Both the position numbers and the translations under genes were made by a program. The notes below the pieces were generated by a model. That model saw nothing but the letters and a program-made list of their open reading frames with translations, was not told the origin of the DNA and did no database searches. From the NCBI GenBank assembly GCA_963669315.1, contig OY770021.1, positions 930,001-994,000 of the forward strand: a stretch of DNA of 64,000 nucleotides, in the 5' to 3' direction. This document shows, one piece after another, positions 25,368 to 33,398 of this stretch (position 1 is its first letter; every line of letters starts with the position of its first letter). The stretch is from SZUA-547 sp963669315. GTDB taxonomy: Bacteria > Pseudomonadota > Alphaproteobacteria > Rhodobacterales > Rhodobacteraceae.

Positions 25368-25484
25368 ATCCAGGCTCCGTTTTGTCGTTGGCGAACGGTC
25401 TTGGTCGAAGGGCGCTTAAACAAACTCGACTCGATTGGGTTCGAGTTTGGCGAAACGCCGTGGATCCAGCTCAGTGCAAAGTGA

Positions 25485-25512
25485 GAGGGGCGGACGCTTT
25501 CGCCCGCCCCTC
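25485..25512 (-). terminator. Hairpin after nirS
   Basis: GAGGGGCGG (25485-25493) pairs with CCGCCCCTC (25504-25512). It lies 20 bp beyond the nirS stop and before the NirT-fusion gene. There is no T tract, so it probably permits some readthrough or protects the abundant nirS message. Confidence 0.5.
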
Positions 25513-25531
25513 CGATCGTATTCAGGTCACG

Positions 25532-27208
25532 TCAGGTGACATGGTTCGAGCGGTTGTAGACATTGAATTTGCCGGTCGGCGCGAACAGCCCCTTCACCCG
25601 GGCTTTCTCCTCCAGCGTTTCAGCGTCAAAGATCACGATCTCGCCCTTGTCTTCCAACGAGCTCGAGAGGTTCCACTTGGACACCCAAACTTCGGTACCG
25701 TCCGCGTTGAACTCGAAGTGGACGGCGGCGCTGCCCTCCTCATCGGTGATCTGGATCGTTTTCACGATCTCGCCGGTCTCTTTCGAGATGACCTGCACCG
25801 ACTGCTGAATCTCAGGCTCCGGATGCTTGGTCTGGTCAGCCCAGATGTACTTCGAGTTCGGATGGGTGCGGACGAACAGTCCCGCTCCGTCCGTTTCAAC
25901 CTCGTAGCAGATCTTCCAGGCGTCGTCGGGACGATTCACCGGATCGTTGCCCCAGACAGTGACGGTGCCGACGCCGAGATGGGTGGTGCCAGCGACCGGT
26001 CCGCAGTTGGGATCGTTCCAGTTCGCGCCCGGTCCCGGATGCGGCAGGGCCGCGGTGTCGATCATCGCCTCAAGCTTGTGGGTCTGCGTATCCACGACGA
26101 CCATCTTGTTCGACGCGTTCGCGGCGATCTGAAAGTAGCGCCCAGTCGGATCGAAGAACCCGTCATGCAGGAACTTGGCCGAGTTGATCTTGTCGATCCT
26201 GAGGTTGTCCAGATCGGTGTAGTCGACCTGCCAGAGCTGGCCCAGCTCCTTCACCGCAACGATCCATGTCGGCTCATTCGGCGTCGTGTAGATGGCCGCG
26301 ACGCGGGCTTCCTCCACATAGTCGCCGTCCACGTTGACGCCGCGGGTCGAGACGACCTTGACCGGCTCCATGGTCTGCGCATCGACAATCGCAAAGTGCG
26401 GAGGCCAGTAGCCGCCGCCAATCACATATTTGCCGTCGCCGGACACGGCCACGTCGCGGGCGTCATAGGCGATCTTGACTTCGGAGACCAACATCTTGTC
26501 CGGCGTCTGCCAGAGGTCGATCTTGGTCATCTTGCCGTCGCGGCCCATGGTGTACCAGAAGCGGCCGGGATGCTCGGGCTCGGTGATGCTGTGATGCTCC
26601 GAGGCTTTCAGAACGTGCACGGCGTAACCGGTGGGGATATGCGCCAGCACTTCTTTGGTGTCGCCATCGATCACGGCCACCTTGCCCACGTCACGCTCGA
26701 TCACGACGAAGAAGTTCTCCCAGTTCCGGCCATGCAGCGGCTCGGTCGGATAGTCGGCTTCGTCGACATAGACCTGGCGGGTCGCTCTCATCTGGGCCAG
26801 CGACATCTCAGGCGGCTTTGGCGGCTCCATCATGATGTAGGTCGCCATGTCCTTGATCTCTTGCTCGGTCATGATGTCCGAGAAGTTGTTCATCCCGCCT
26901 TCGGTGCCCCAGGCGATGATTTTCTCAAGGCGCTCTTGGCCGAGTTTCAGCGTGCCGCTCTCGATGACCGTGCCATCCGCGGCTTTTTTCTTCACACTGG
27001 GTTCAAGGCTCTTGCCGGTCGCGCCCTTGCGCAAAACGCCGTGGCAGCCGGCGCATTGCTCGAAATAGAGCTGCTTGCTGGCCTCAAAGGCTTCCTCGCC
27101 TAGCGTCGGCTCCTGCGCGAAGGCAGGCGCGGCGACGCCGCCCACCATCATCGCCAAGCCGAGGCCGAGCGCCAGACTTGATGTCATTCTCGTGATTCCA
27201 CGTGGCAT
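25532..27208 (-). CDS. nirS: Cytochrome cd1 nitrite reductase
   Basis: 558 residues from the ATG at 27208-27206, chosen because GGAG stands 6 bases before it; a longer frame to 27250 lacks a site. Signal peptide through APAFAQ (about residue 31). Cytochrome c domain with CAGCHGVLRKGATGKSL at 52-56. Then an eight-bladed d1-haem propeller with the active-site histidines expected in ...LKASEHHSITEPEHPG and TTPNEPTWIVAVKELGQ regions. Periplasmic dimer, NO2- to NO. A 14-bp FNR/Nnr box lies 60 bp upstream. Divergent from the Crp/Fnr-DUF4202 pair. Confidence 0.97.
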   Translation of the reverse strand: MPRGITRMTSSLALGLGLAMMVGGVAAPAFAQEPTLGEEAFEASKQLYFEQCAGCHGVLRKGATGKSLEPSVKKKAADGTVIESGTLKLGQERLEKIIAWGTEGGMNNFSDIMTEQEIKDMATYIMMEPPKPPEMSLAQMRATRQVYVDEADYPTEPLHGRNWENFFVVIERDVGKVAVIDGDTKEVLAHIPTGYAVHVLKASEHHSITEPEHPGRFWYTMGRDGKMTKIDLWQTPDKMLVSEVKIAYDARDVAVSGDGKYVIGGGYWPPHFAIVDAQTMEPVKVVSTRGVNVDGDYVEEARVAAIYTTPNEPTWIVAVKELGQLWQVDYTDLDNLRIDKINSAKFLHDGFFDPTGRYFQIAANASNKMVVVDTQTHKLEAMIDTAALPHPGPGANWNDPNCGPVAGTTHLGVGTVTVWGNDPVNRPDDAWKICYEVETDGAGLFVRTHPNSKYIWADQTKHPEPEIQQSVQVISKETGEIVKTIQITDEEGSAAVHFEFNADGTEVWVSKWNLSSSLEDKGEIVIFDAETLEEKARVKGLFAPTGKFNVYNRSNHVT

Positions 27209-27268
27209 ATCGTTCTCCATTTGCGCGTGAGACGGCGCGGATTTGGACACGACGTCACCGTGGCGTCC

Positions 27269-27282
27269 TTGACTTTCGTTAA
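27269..27282. promoter_or_regulatory. FNR/Nnr-type box before nirS
   Basis: TTGACTTTCGTTAA. 60 bp separate it from the nirS ATG. The identical 14-mer, in the opposite orientation, precedes the nirE operon at 29004-29017. Confidence 0.75.
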
Positions 27283-27613
27283 AGATTCCTCGGAAAGCGC
27301 AAGCTGATTTGCTGCTTGTAGCGGCTTGCGCTCAGGCACATGCCAGCGTCCGCGAAATATCCGCGCCGCGCGCTTCGGCGCCAACCGACGACGACGCGCG
27401 ATTCGCGCGATTGGCCGGCAAAAAATCCTGAAATCCCGCCAAAAAAGCGTTGAATATTGCGATTGCTCAATAACCCGAGCCCGCCGGGCATGCTGTAAGC
27501 AAGAAACATATAATTCTCAAGGGTTCAGCGCATTGTTCGCGCTGCGAATGATTGTCCGCCATCCGGCCGATAGCGGTGGACGGCTGGCGGATAAACGTAG
27601 GACGGGAGATTCG

Positions 27614-28327
27614 ATGAAGCCGCTGTTGGATGTTGCGCTCGGCGCGCAGATTTTCCGTGCCGTTCCAGCGAATCATGTGCTGCCTTTGATCTCCAGGGGC
27701 AGCGTTCGGAAATTAGATCGGGGGGCGTCGATTCACCTTCAGGGTGAACGTGCGCACAGCCTCTACGTGGTGCTGGACGGCTGGATCAAACTTTATCGGA
27801 TGTCATCGTGTGGCGATGAGGCCGTTGTCGGCGTTTTAACTCGTGGCGACAGCTTCGGAGAGTCCGCGGCCATTCCGGGCGAGGTCTACGCGACCGGGGC
27901 GGAATCGGTTTCCGCAGCGCGAATTCTGCAAATCGACGCTGCGGACCTGTCACGGGCTATTGATACCGATCCGACGCTGTGCCGCGCCTTTCTAGGCGCG
28001 ACCCTGAATGGCAACAAGGCGCTGGTGCATCAGCTTGGGCAGTTGAAGTCTCACACCGCGGCGCAGCGGATCGCCGATTTTCTGCTTGGCCTTTGCAAGG
28101 ACGAGGTCGGCTCCTGCACGGTCGTTTTGCCTTACGACAAGGTGCTGATCGCAGGCTGGCTGGGCATGAAGCCGGAATCGCTCTCTCGGGCGTTTCGAAG
28201 GCTGGAGCCCTATGGCGTGAAGATCATCAAGGATCGCGCAACGATCAAGTCGATCGAAAGACTCATGGCCTTCGCCGACGAGCACCGGTCTTATTCCTGG
28301 AGCGAGAAAGCGTGCAGAACAAGCTGA
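27614..28327 (+). CDS. Crp/Fnr-family regulator, DNR/NirR type
   Basis: 237 residues from ATG 27614. Longer in-frame starts to 27326 lie in the nirS promoter region and are unlikely. Beta roll: VRKLDRGASIHLQGERAHSLYVVLDGWIKLYRMSSCGDEAVVGVL. Dimer helix: LVHQLGQLKSHTAAQRIADFLLGL. HTH with recognition helix MKPESLSRAFRRLEPYG (E..SR type). No FNR cysteine cluster. Divergent from nirS and followed by an overlapping DUF4202 gene. Probably the local NO-responsive activator, but which of the three Crp/Fnr proteins here reads which box cannot be told. Confidence 0.82.
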   Translation: MKPLLDVALGAQIFRAVPANHVLPLISRGSVRKLDRGASIHLQGERAHSLYVVLDGWIKLYRMSSCGDEAVVGVLTRGDSFGESAAIPGEVYATGAESVSAARILQIDAADLSRAIDTDPTLCRAFLGATLNGNKALVHQLGQLKSHTAAQRIADFLLGLCKDEVGSCTVVLPYDKVLIAGWLGMKPESLSRAFRRLEPYGVKIIKDRATIKSIERLMAFADEHRSYSWSEKACRTS

Positions 28328-28896
28328 ACAGGGTGCTGGCGGCGATCGATGCGGCGAATGCGAAGGACCCGAACATCGATCTCGATCAGCTGGGCCGGTC
28401 GTATCCCGTGGCGCTGCTCTACGGCCATCGGATGAGCGAGGAGCTTGACCGACTTTTCGGCTCTGAAGTCTCTGACGTCCTGAAGATCGCAGCGCGCGGG
28501 CAGCATATCGAGCGCTGGCTTTTGCCCCGCAGCGACTACCCCGACGGGCGCGCCGGGTATCTGGCCTGGCGACGCGATCAGGGGCGCGCGCATGGAGAGC
28601 GCCTCGCCGAGCTGATGGCGGCGGCCGGCTATGCCGAGGAAGATTGCGCCCGGGCGGGCGTGCTGCTCCGCAAGGAGGGGTTGCGACGGGATACCGAAGT
28701 GCAAATGCTCGAGGATGCGATCTGCATGGTCTTCCTGAAGTGGTATTTCGCGGATTTCGCGGCGAAGCACCCGTTCGAGAAAGTCGTAAGCATTGTCGCC
28801 AAGACCTCAAGGAAACTTTCGGAAAGCGCGCGCCATCGCGTACTGGCGGAATTCGACCTGCCCGATGATCTGGCGGAGGTCGTGCGTGTTGCTTAA
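28312..28896 (+). CDS. DUF4202 protein
   Basis: 194 residues, GTG start overlapping the end of the regulator by 16 bp. Resembles the DUF4202 family: LLYGHRMSEELDRLFG, ARGQHIERWLLPRSDYPDGRAGYLAWRRDQGRAHGERL, VLLRKEGLRRDTEVQMLEDAICMVFLKWYF, and a C-terminal SESARHRVLAEF. The many conserved histidines, acidic residues and arginines recall helical HD-like hydrolases, but no activity is established. Translational overlap with a nir-cluster regulator suggests a modulatory or metabolic role in nitrite respiration (inference). Confidence 0.78.
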   Translation: MQNKLNRVLAAIDAANAKDPNIDLDQLGRSYPVALLYGHRMSEELDRLFGSEVSDVLKIAARGQHIERWLLPRSDYPDGRAGYLAWRRDQGRAHGERLAELMAAAGYAEEDCARAGVLLRKEGLRRDTEVQMLEDAICMVFLKWYFADFAAKHPFEKVVSIVAKTSRKLSESARHRVLAEFDLPDDLAEVVRVA

Positions 28897-29003
28897 GCCC
28901 CCTCCAAATAACCAATGGCCGCTCGGCACGACTGCGCGCGCGCGCGCATCAAGGGCGCGACGCCGGAGCGTCGGACCAAGTATCGGCGACCGACGCGTTT
29001 CCC

Positions 29004-29017
29004 TTAACGAAAGTCAA
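29004..29017. promoter_or_regulatory. FNR/Nnr-type box before the nirE operon
   Basis: TTAACGAAAGTCAA, the exact complement of the nirS box. It is 203 bp from the nirE ATG, much further than the 60-62 bp seen elsewhere, leaving room for a leader of about 165 nucleotides if transcription starts about 41 bp after the box centre. Confidence 0.72.
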
Positions 29018-29059
29018 GGCGGCCAGCGGAAAGTCTACGCCAAGTTTGGACCGGCAAAG

Positions 29060-29220
29060 ACTGGCTGCGCCGATGGGCCGGCTCAACGCCTTCAATGCCG
29101 GGCGTTAACTGCTGAGACGACGATGAAGACGTGCGGCAGAGGGTCTTTTCCTCCGCCTTCCGCCGCACAATCGCCCTGCCGCAAGGCAGGGCTTTTTTCC
29201 TGAGAAACGAGGTTTCGCCA
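29060..29220 (+). promoter_or_regulatory. Structured nirE leader, candidate attenuator or riboswitch
   Basis: Three hairpins can be drawn: AACGCC/GGCGTT (about 29083-29106); GTGCGGC/GCCGCAC (29131-29137 with 29162-29168) enclosing GAGG/CCTC; and the terminator at 29173-29192. After that GAAAC-GAG-GTTTC (about 29204-29216) folds around the putative ribosome site ACGAGG. A 5' leader with this architecture is typical of transcriptional attenuation. It does not match a riboswitch class I can recognise. Confidence 0.5.
29173..29198 (+). terminator. Intrinsic terminator inside the nirE leader
   Basis: Perfect 8-bp GC-rich stem GCCCTGCC/GGCAGGGC closed by the tetraloop GCAA and followed by six Ts. 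It lies 22 bp before the nirE ATG and downstream of the FNR/Nnr box, so it would end transcripts before nirE unless antitermination or readthrough occurs. Confidence 0.8.
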
Positions 29221-30009
29221 ATGCCATCCGCTCGTATCCAGGGCCATGTTCACCTTGTGGGCGCAGGGCCTGGGGATCCGGACTTGCTGACGGTCAAAGC
29301 ATTGCGCGCGATCGAGAGTGCGGACGTGATTGTGCATGATCGCCTTGTTTCTACTGAAATTTTGGCGCTCGCCCGGCCGGGCGTTCAGCTGATTGATGTC
29401 GGCAAGGCGCCGAACCACCATCCCTTTCCGCAGGCCAATATAAATGCGCTTCTGGTCGCGCTCGCCAGTCGGCATCCGTATGTCGTGCGCCTGAAGGGCG
29501 GGGACCCGTATCTGTTCGGGCGCGGCTCGGAAGAGGCCGCAGTTCTGCGCGATGCCGGCGTGCCCTTTACCACGATACCGGGAATCTCGGCGGCGCAGGG
29601 GATCGCGGCGTCGACCGGAGTTCCGCTGACCCATCGCGGTCTGGCGACAGGCGTGCGCTTCGTCACCGGCCATTGCCGCGCGGGTCACGCGCTTGACCTC
29701 GACTGGGACGGGCTCGCGGACCCTGAAACGACCCTCGTGATCTATATGGGCCGCGGCCACGCGGCCGAGATTTCAGAGCGGCTTATCGAGAGCGGCCTCG
29801 ACCCGGAAACGCCGACGATGCTTGTCAGAGACGGTACGCGCCCAACGGAATCGCGCCGCTTCGCCACCCTTGCGACGCTCGATCGGATCGCCGACGAACT
29901 CGACCGTCATGGACCTGTGTTGATCATGATCGGCCGGGTGGTCGATCTGGCGGACGAACGCCGCACGATGATGGACCAGCTAGAGCCGGATCGGGCCCGT
30001 CATGGATAG
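29221..30009 (+). CDS. nirE: Uroporphyrinogen-III C-methyltransferase NirE
   Basis: 262 residues. SAM-dependent tetrapyrrole methylase making precorrin-2, the first step towards heme d1. Seen: HLVGAGPGDPDLLTVKALRA (SAM-binding loop), DRLVSTEI, VRLKGGDPYLFGRGSEEAA, PGISAAQGIAASTGVPLTHRG, VTGHCRAG and IYMGRG. It has no CysG dehydrogenase/ferrochelatase domain. First gene of nirECFD-LGHJN-cbiX; its end overlaps nirC by 8 bp. The start at 29221 leaves the usual short N terminus before the SAM loop. Confidence 0.94.
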   Translation: MPSARIQGHVHLVGAGPGDPDLLTVKALRAIESADVIVHDRLVSTEILALARPGVQLIDVGKAPNHHPFPQANINALLVALASRHPYVVRLKGGDPYLFGRGSEEAAVLRDAGVPFTTIPGISAAQGIAASTGVPLTHRGLATGVRFVTGHCRAGHALDLDWDGLADPETTLVIYMGRGHAAEISERLIESGLDPETPTMLVRDGTRPTESRRFATLATLDRIADELDRHGPVLIMIGRVVDLADERRTMMDQLEPDRARHG

Positions 30010-30325
30010 CGCGCGACTGATCTGTTCGATCGCTCTGTGCGGTTTGCCCGTCGCGGCGGGCACCGCCGAGTTCGGGTCGGATGAAGAAGCCGCGCTGACC
30101 CGCCTGGTGCGACAGGATTGCGGTTCCTGCCATGGACTGACCATGAAAGGCGGGTTGGGTCGCGCCATTACACCCGAGGCTGTCGGGCATCTCGACCGTG
30201 AAGATCTGCGCGACATCATCCTTGACGGAATCCCCGGTACGGCCATGCCGCCCTGGCGCCCGCTTCTAAGCGAAGGAGAGGCTCTATGGATCGCCGACTA
30301 TCTGCTGGAGGGAGCCAAAGAATGA
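30002..30325 (+). CDS. nirC: Small c-type cytochrome NirC
   Basis: 107 residues with signal peptide (SARLICSIALCGLPVAAGTA). One haem site QDCGSCHGLTMKGGLG and a methionine ligand in GTAMPPWRPLLSEGEALWIADYLL. NirC-type cytochromes can donate electrons to NirS and act in its maturation. It overlaps nirE and, by ATGA, nirF. Confidence 0.9.
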   Translation: MDSARLICSIALCGLPVAAGTAEFGSDEEAALTRLVRQDCGSCHGLTMKGGLGRAITPEAVGHLDREDLRDIILDGIPGTAMPPWRPLLSEGEALWIADYLLEGAKE

Positions 30326-31473
30326 TGCGCCCCCTGCTCGCTTTCGTCTTCTTTTTGGCCAGCGCCGCCGCCGCCTTCGCCGAACGCGTGATCGCGACTG
30401 GCGATCTGGGGGTCGTCATCGAACGCGCCTCCGGCTCTGTCCTGATCATCGATCAGTCCGAGATGGCGGCGATCGGCAGGGTCGATGGGTTGGGCGATCT
30501 TTCTCACGCCAGTGTTGTGTTCTCGCCGGATCAGCGCTTCGCCTATGTGTTCGGCCGAGATGGCGGATTGACGAAAATCGACCTGACCACCCAGCAAATC
30601 GCCAAGCGGATCATTCAATCGGGCAACGCCATCGGCGGTGCGATCTCGGACGATGGGCGCCTGGTCGCGGTGTCGAACTACGAACCCGGCGGCGTTCGGG
30701 TTTTCGACGCCGACAGTCTGGAACCTGTCGCAGACATTCCAACAGGATCGAAGACCATCGGCCTTGTCGACGCGCCCGGCCGAAGGTTCGTCTTCTCTCT
30801 GTGGGATGACGGCGAAACCTGGATTGCGGATCTGAGCGGCGAGACGCCCAAGATCACGCGCTTCGCGGATGTCGGCGCAAATCCCTATGACGCCCTGATC
30901 ACCGCCGATGGACGGCGCTATATCGTCGGCCTCTTTGGCGAGGACGGCCTGACCGCGTTCGACCTTTGGGCCGACCCGCCTCGACCCATCCGCATACTCG
31001 AAAATTACGGCAAAGGGGACGAACCGCTTCCAGTCTACAAGATGCCCCATCTGGAAGGCTGGGCGCTGGCGGGCGACCGGTTCGCCTTGCCGGCGGTGGG
31101 CCATCACGCGGTGCTGTGGATCGATGCGCAATCACTGACCGAGGTCGGCCGCACGCCGACCCGCGGCCAGCCGGTATTCGCAGTCGCGCGCCCAGACGGG
31201 CGGCATGTCTGGGTGAACTACGCCCACCCGGACAACGACACCGTTGAAGTCATCGACACCCAGACCGGCGACGTCATCCATCGCCTGAAACCGGGACCGG
31301 CCGTTCTGCATATGGAGTTCACTCCGCGCGGGCATCAGCTTTGGCTGTCGGTGCGCGATGAGAACCGCGTCGAGATCTACGACACCCACAGTTTCGAGAA
31401 AGTCGGAGAACTGCCGGCGGACGTTCCCTCGGGCATCTTCTTCACCGCGCGAGCCCACAAATCCGGGCTTTGA
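30322..31473 (+). CDS. nirF: Heme d1 biosynthesis protein NirF
   Basis: 383 residues from ATG 30322 overlapping nirC. Signal peptide MMRPLLAFVFFLASAAAAFA without a lipobox cysteine, so it is soluble periplasmic rather than a lipoprotein. The remainder is a d1-type propeller related to the NirS C-terminal domain (VVFSPDQRFAYVFGRDGGLTKIDL, LHMEFTPRGHQLWLSVRDENRVEIYD). NirF converts dihydro-heme d1 to d1 or carries the precursor. Length is normal. Confidence 0.93.
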   Translation: MMRPLLAFVFFLASAAAAFAERVIATGDLGVVIERASGSVLIIDQSEMAAIGRVDGLGDLSHASVVFSPDQRFAYVFGRDGGLTKIDLTTQQIAKRIIQSGNAIGGAISDDGRLVAVSNYEPGGVRVFDADSLEPVADIPTGSKTIGLVDAPGRRFVFSLWDDGETWIADLSGETPKITRFADVGANPYDALITADGRRYIVGLFGEDGLTAFDLWADPPRPIRILENYGKGDEPLPVYKMPHLEGWALAGDRFALPAVGHHAVLWIDAQSLTEVGRTPTRGQPVFAVARPDGRHVWVNYAHPDNDTVEVIDTQTGDVIHRLKPGPAVLHMEFTPRGHQLWLSVRDENRVEIYDTHSFEKVGELPADVPSGIFFTARAHKSGL

Positions 31474-31483
31474 AAGAACGCAA

Positions 31484-32467
31484 ATGTATTTTGACGATCT
31501 GGACTGGAAACTGATGAACGACTGGCAGCGCGCCATGCCGCTGGTCCCTCGTCCATTTCAGGTGATTGCGGATGAACTGCAGCTCGAAGAAGAGGAGATC
31601 CTCGGGCGACTCCAAGGCCTGCTCGACAATGGCGCGATCACCCGCATCGGCGCCACCTGCCGCCCCAACACCCTCGGCGCCAGCACTCTGGCCGCAGTGG
31701 CCGCGCCGCCGGACCTGATCGAGGATGTGGCGGAGATCATCAACGCGCAAGAGGGCGTCAATCACAGCTATCAGCGTGAAAACGAATGGAATATCTGGTT
31801 TGTCGCCACGGGACCCACGCGCGCCTTCGTCGATCGAACGCTTGCCGAGATCGGGCGCGACACCGGTCTGCGCGTGCTTGACCTGCGCCTTGTGCAGCCT
31901 TTCAACGTCGATCTGGGATTCGCGCTTGACGGAACGGGTGAGATGCCGCCTCCCCGCCCCGTCGACGACACCATTCCGCTGGAAGACTCCGATCGCGAAA
32001 TCATGCAGGAGTTGTCGGAGGGGATGCAGCCCGTCGCGCGCCCCTTCAAGAAGCTCGCCGAGTCCCTCGGCCGGGAGGAGAGCGAGGTCTTCGACCGGAT
32101 TCGCAGTCTCGCGCAAGCGGGCGTGCTGTCGCGACTGGGCCTGATCGTACGGCACCGCGCGCTTGGCTGGCGCTCCAACGCGATGATCGTTTTCGACGTG
32201 CCCCGCGACAAGATCGCAGAGGCGGGACGCGTGCTAACGAAGGTTCCCGGCGTCACGCTCTGCTATGAGCGCCGACCGGCGCCGGATGTCTGGCCCTACA
32301 CGCTCTATTGCATGATCCATGGCCGCAGCCGTGCGGAAGCGCTCGATGTTCTTTCGCTGGCCCGGGTGCGCGCGCATCTGGTGGAATACGACTACAAGGT
32401 GCTGTTCAGCACTCGCTGTTTCAAACAGACCGGCGCATTGATCGACCGGAAGGAGACGGCGCAATGA
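31484..32467 (+). CDS. nirDL: Siroheme decarboxylase NirD-NirL fusion
   Basis: 327 residues, twice the size of a single NirD or NirL. Two AsnC/Lrp-like units are evident: residues about 1-155 (MNDWQRAMPLVPRPFQVIADELQLEEEEILGRLQGLLDNGAITRIG, HSYQRENEWNIWFVATG) and about 165-327 (DREIMQELSEGMQPVARPFKKLAESLGREESEVFDRIRSL, VTLCYERRPAPDVWPYTLYCMIHG). With NirG and NirH it removes two acetate carboxyls of siroheme. The D-L fusion is known in some denitrifiers. The start at 31484 is 10 bp after nirF. Confidence 0.9.
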   Translation: MYFDDLDWKLMNDWQRAMPLVPRPFQVIADELQLEEEEILGRLQGLLDNGAITRIGATCRPNTLGASTLAAVAAPPDLIEDVAEIINAQEGVNHSYQRENEWNIWFVATGPTRAFVDRTLAEIGRDTGLRVLDLRLVQPFNVDLGFALDGTGEMPPPRPVDDTIPLEDSDREIMQELSEGMQPVARPFKKLAESLGREESEVFDRIRSLAQAGVLSRLGLIVRHRALGWRSNAMIVFDVPRDKIAEAGRVLTKVPGVTLCYERRPAPDVWPYTLYCMIHGRSRAEALDVLSLARVRAHLVEYDYKVLFSTRCFKQTGALIDRKETAQ

Positions 32468-32910
32468 TCGACAAGGTGGATCGCGAAATAATCAACTCGC
32501 TGCAAGAGGGGTTTCCGATTTCGGCCCTGCCTTACGCCGCCGTCGCCGCGTCTCTCGGGCTGGCCGAAGACGAATTGCTCCAGCGTCTCGCTCGGATGAA
32601 GGAGGACGGCGTCATCACCCGTTTCGGCCCATTTCTGGACGCCGCCGCCATGGGAGGCGCCTTTTGCCTGTGCGCGCTGGCCGCGCCCGAGGATCGGTTC
32701 GACGAGATTGCGGCGAAGGTGAACGAGTTTGACGAGGTTGCGCATAACTACGCCCGCACACACCGGCTGAACATGTGGTTCGTGCTGGCGACGGAGACCG
32801 AAGCCGGGATTGCGGAGGCCGCCGACGCCATCGAGGCGGCGACGGGTCTGGCGGTCTATCGCTTTCCGAAACTCCGTGAATTCTTCGTTGGCTTCCGGGT
32901 GGCGGCATGA
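32464..32910 (+). CDS. nirG: Siroheme decarboxylase subunit NirG
   Basis: 148 residues, AsnC/Lrp-like: VDREIINSLQEGFPISALPYAAVAASLGLAEDELLQRL as HTH-like unit, then VITRFGPFLDAAAMGG and VAHNYARTHRLNMWFVLATE. Overlaps nirDL by ATGA and nirH by ATGA. The order in the operon and its length favour NirG over NirD, but these paralogues are alike. Confidence 0.88.
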   Translation: MIDKVDREIINSLQEGFPISALPYAAVAASLGLAEDELLQRLARMKEDGVITRFGPFLDAAAMGGAFCLCALAAPEDRFDEIAAKVNEFDEVAHNYARTHRLNMWFVLATETEAGIAEAADAIEAATGLAVYRFPKLREFFVGFRVAA

Positions 32911-33395
32911 GCATTTCCGCCGAAGACCGCCAGTTGATCGCCGCCTGTCAGGCGGGCCTGCCATTTGTCCCCGCCCCATATGCAGCGCTGGCCGAGGAAC
33001 TGGGGACTTCAGAGGCCGAGATTATGGGCCGTCTGCGCGCCCTGATCGGGCGCGGGGTCATCCGGCGCATTGGAATTGCGCCAAACCACTACAAGCTCGG
33101 GATGACCGCCAACGGCATGACCGTCTGGGACGTCGATGACGAAGCGGCCGAGGAACTCGGCCCACTGATCGGCGCGATGGAGGACGTGACCCATTGCTAC
33201 CTGCGCCCACGCGCCCGCCCCGTCTGGCCATATAACCTTTTCGCGATGGTCCATGGCGGGACGCGCGACGAGGTTGAGGAAAAACGCGCCCGGATCGCAG
33301 AGCTTTTGGGCGACGCCTGCGCGGATTCCGACATTCTCTACTCAACGGCGATTTTGAAGAAAACCGGCCTCAGGCTGCGCAAGAACGGAGGCTAG
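32907..33395 (+). CDS. nirH: Siroheme decarboxylase subunit NirH
   Basis: 162 residues, same fold as NirG/NirL: DRQLIAACQAGLPFVPAPYAALAEELGTSEAEIMGRLRAL, GVIRRIGIAPNHYKLGMTANGMTVWDVDD, VTHCYLRPRARPVWPYNLFAMVHG. The last stretch is shared with the L-like half of the fusion protein, as expected for the L/H pair. ATG overlaps nirG stop. Confidence 0.88.
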   Translation: MSISAEDRQLIAACQAGLPFVPAPYAALAEELGTSEAEIMGRLRALIGRGVIRRIGIAPNHYKLGMTANGMTVWDVDDEAAEELGPLIGAMEDVTHCYLRPRARPVWPYNLFAMVHGGTRDEVEEKRARIAELLGDACADSDILYSTAILKKTGLRLRKNGG

Positions 33396-33398
33396 GTG

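Noticed and set aside
24018..25484. A 488-codon open frame on the plus strand
   Set aside because: Antisense shadow of the NapC/NirT fusion gene.
25331..27103. A 590-codon open frame on the plus strand
   Set aside because: Antisense shadow of nirS; the nirS frame has the signal peptide, haem motif and d1 domain.
29131..29220. N-terminal extension of nirE from an upstream GTG
   Set aside because: It would translate through the terminator hairpin and adds residues without similarity to uroporphyrinogen methyltransferases.
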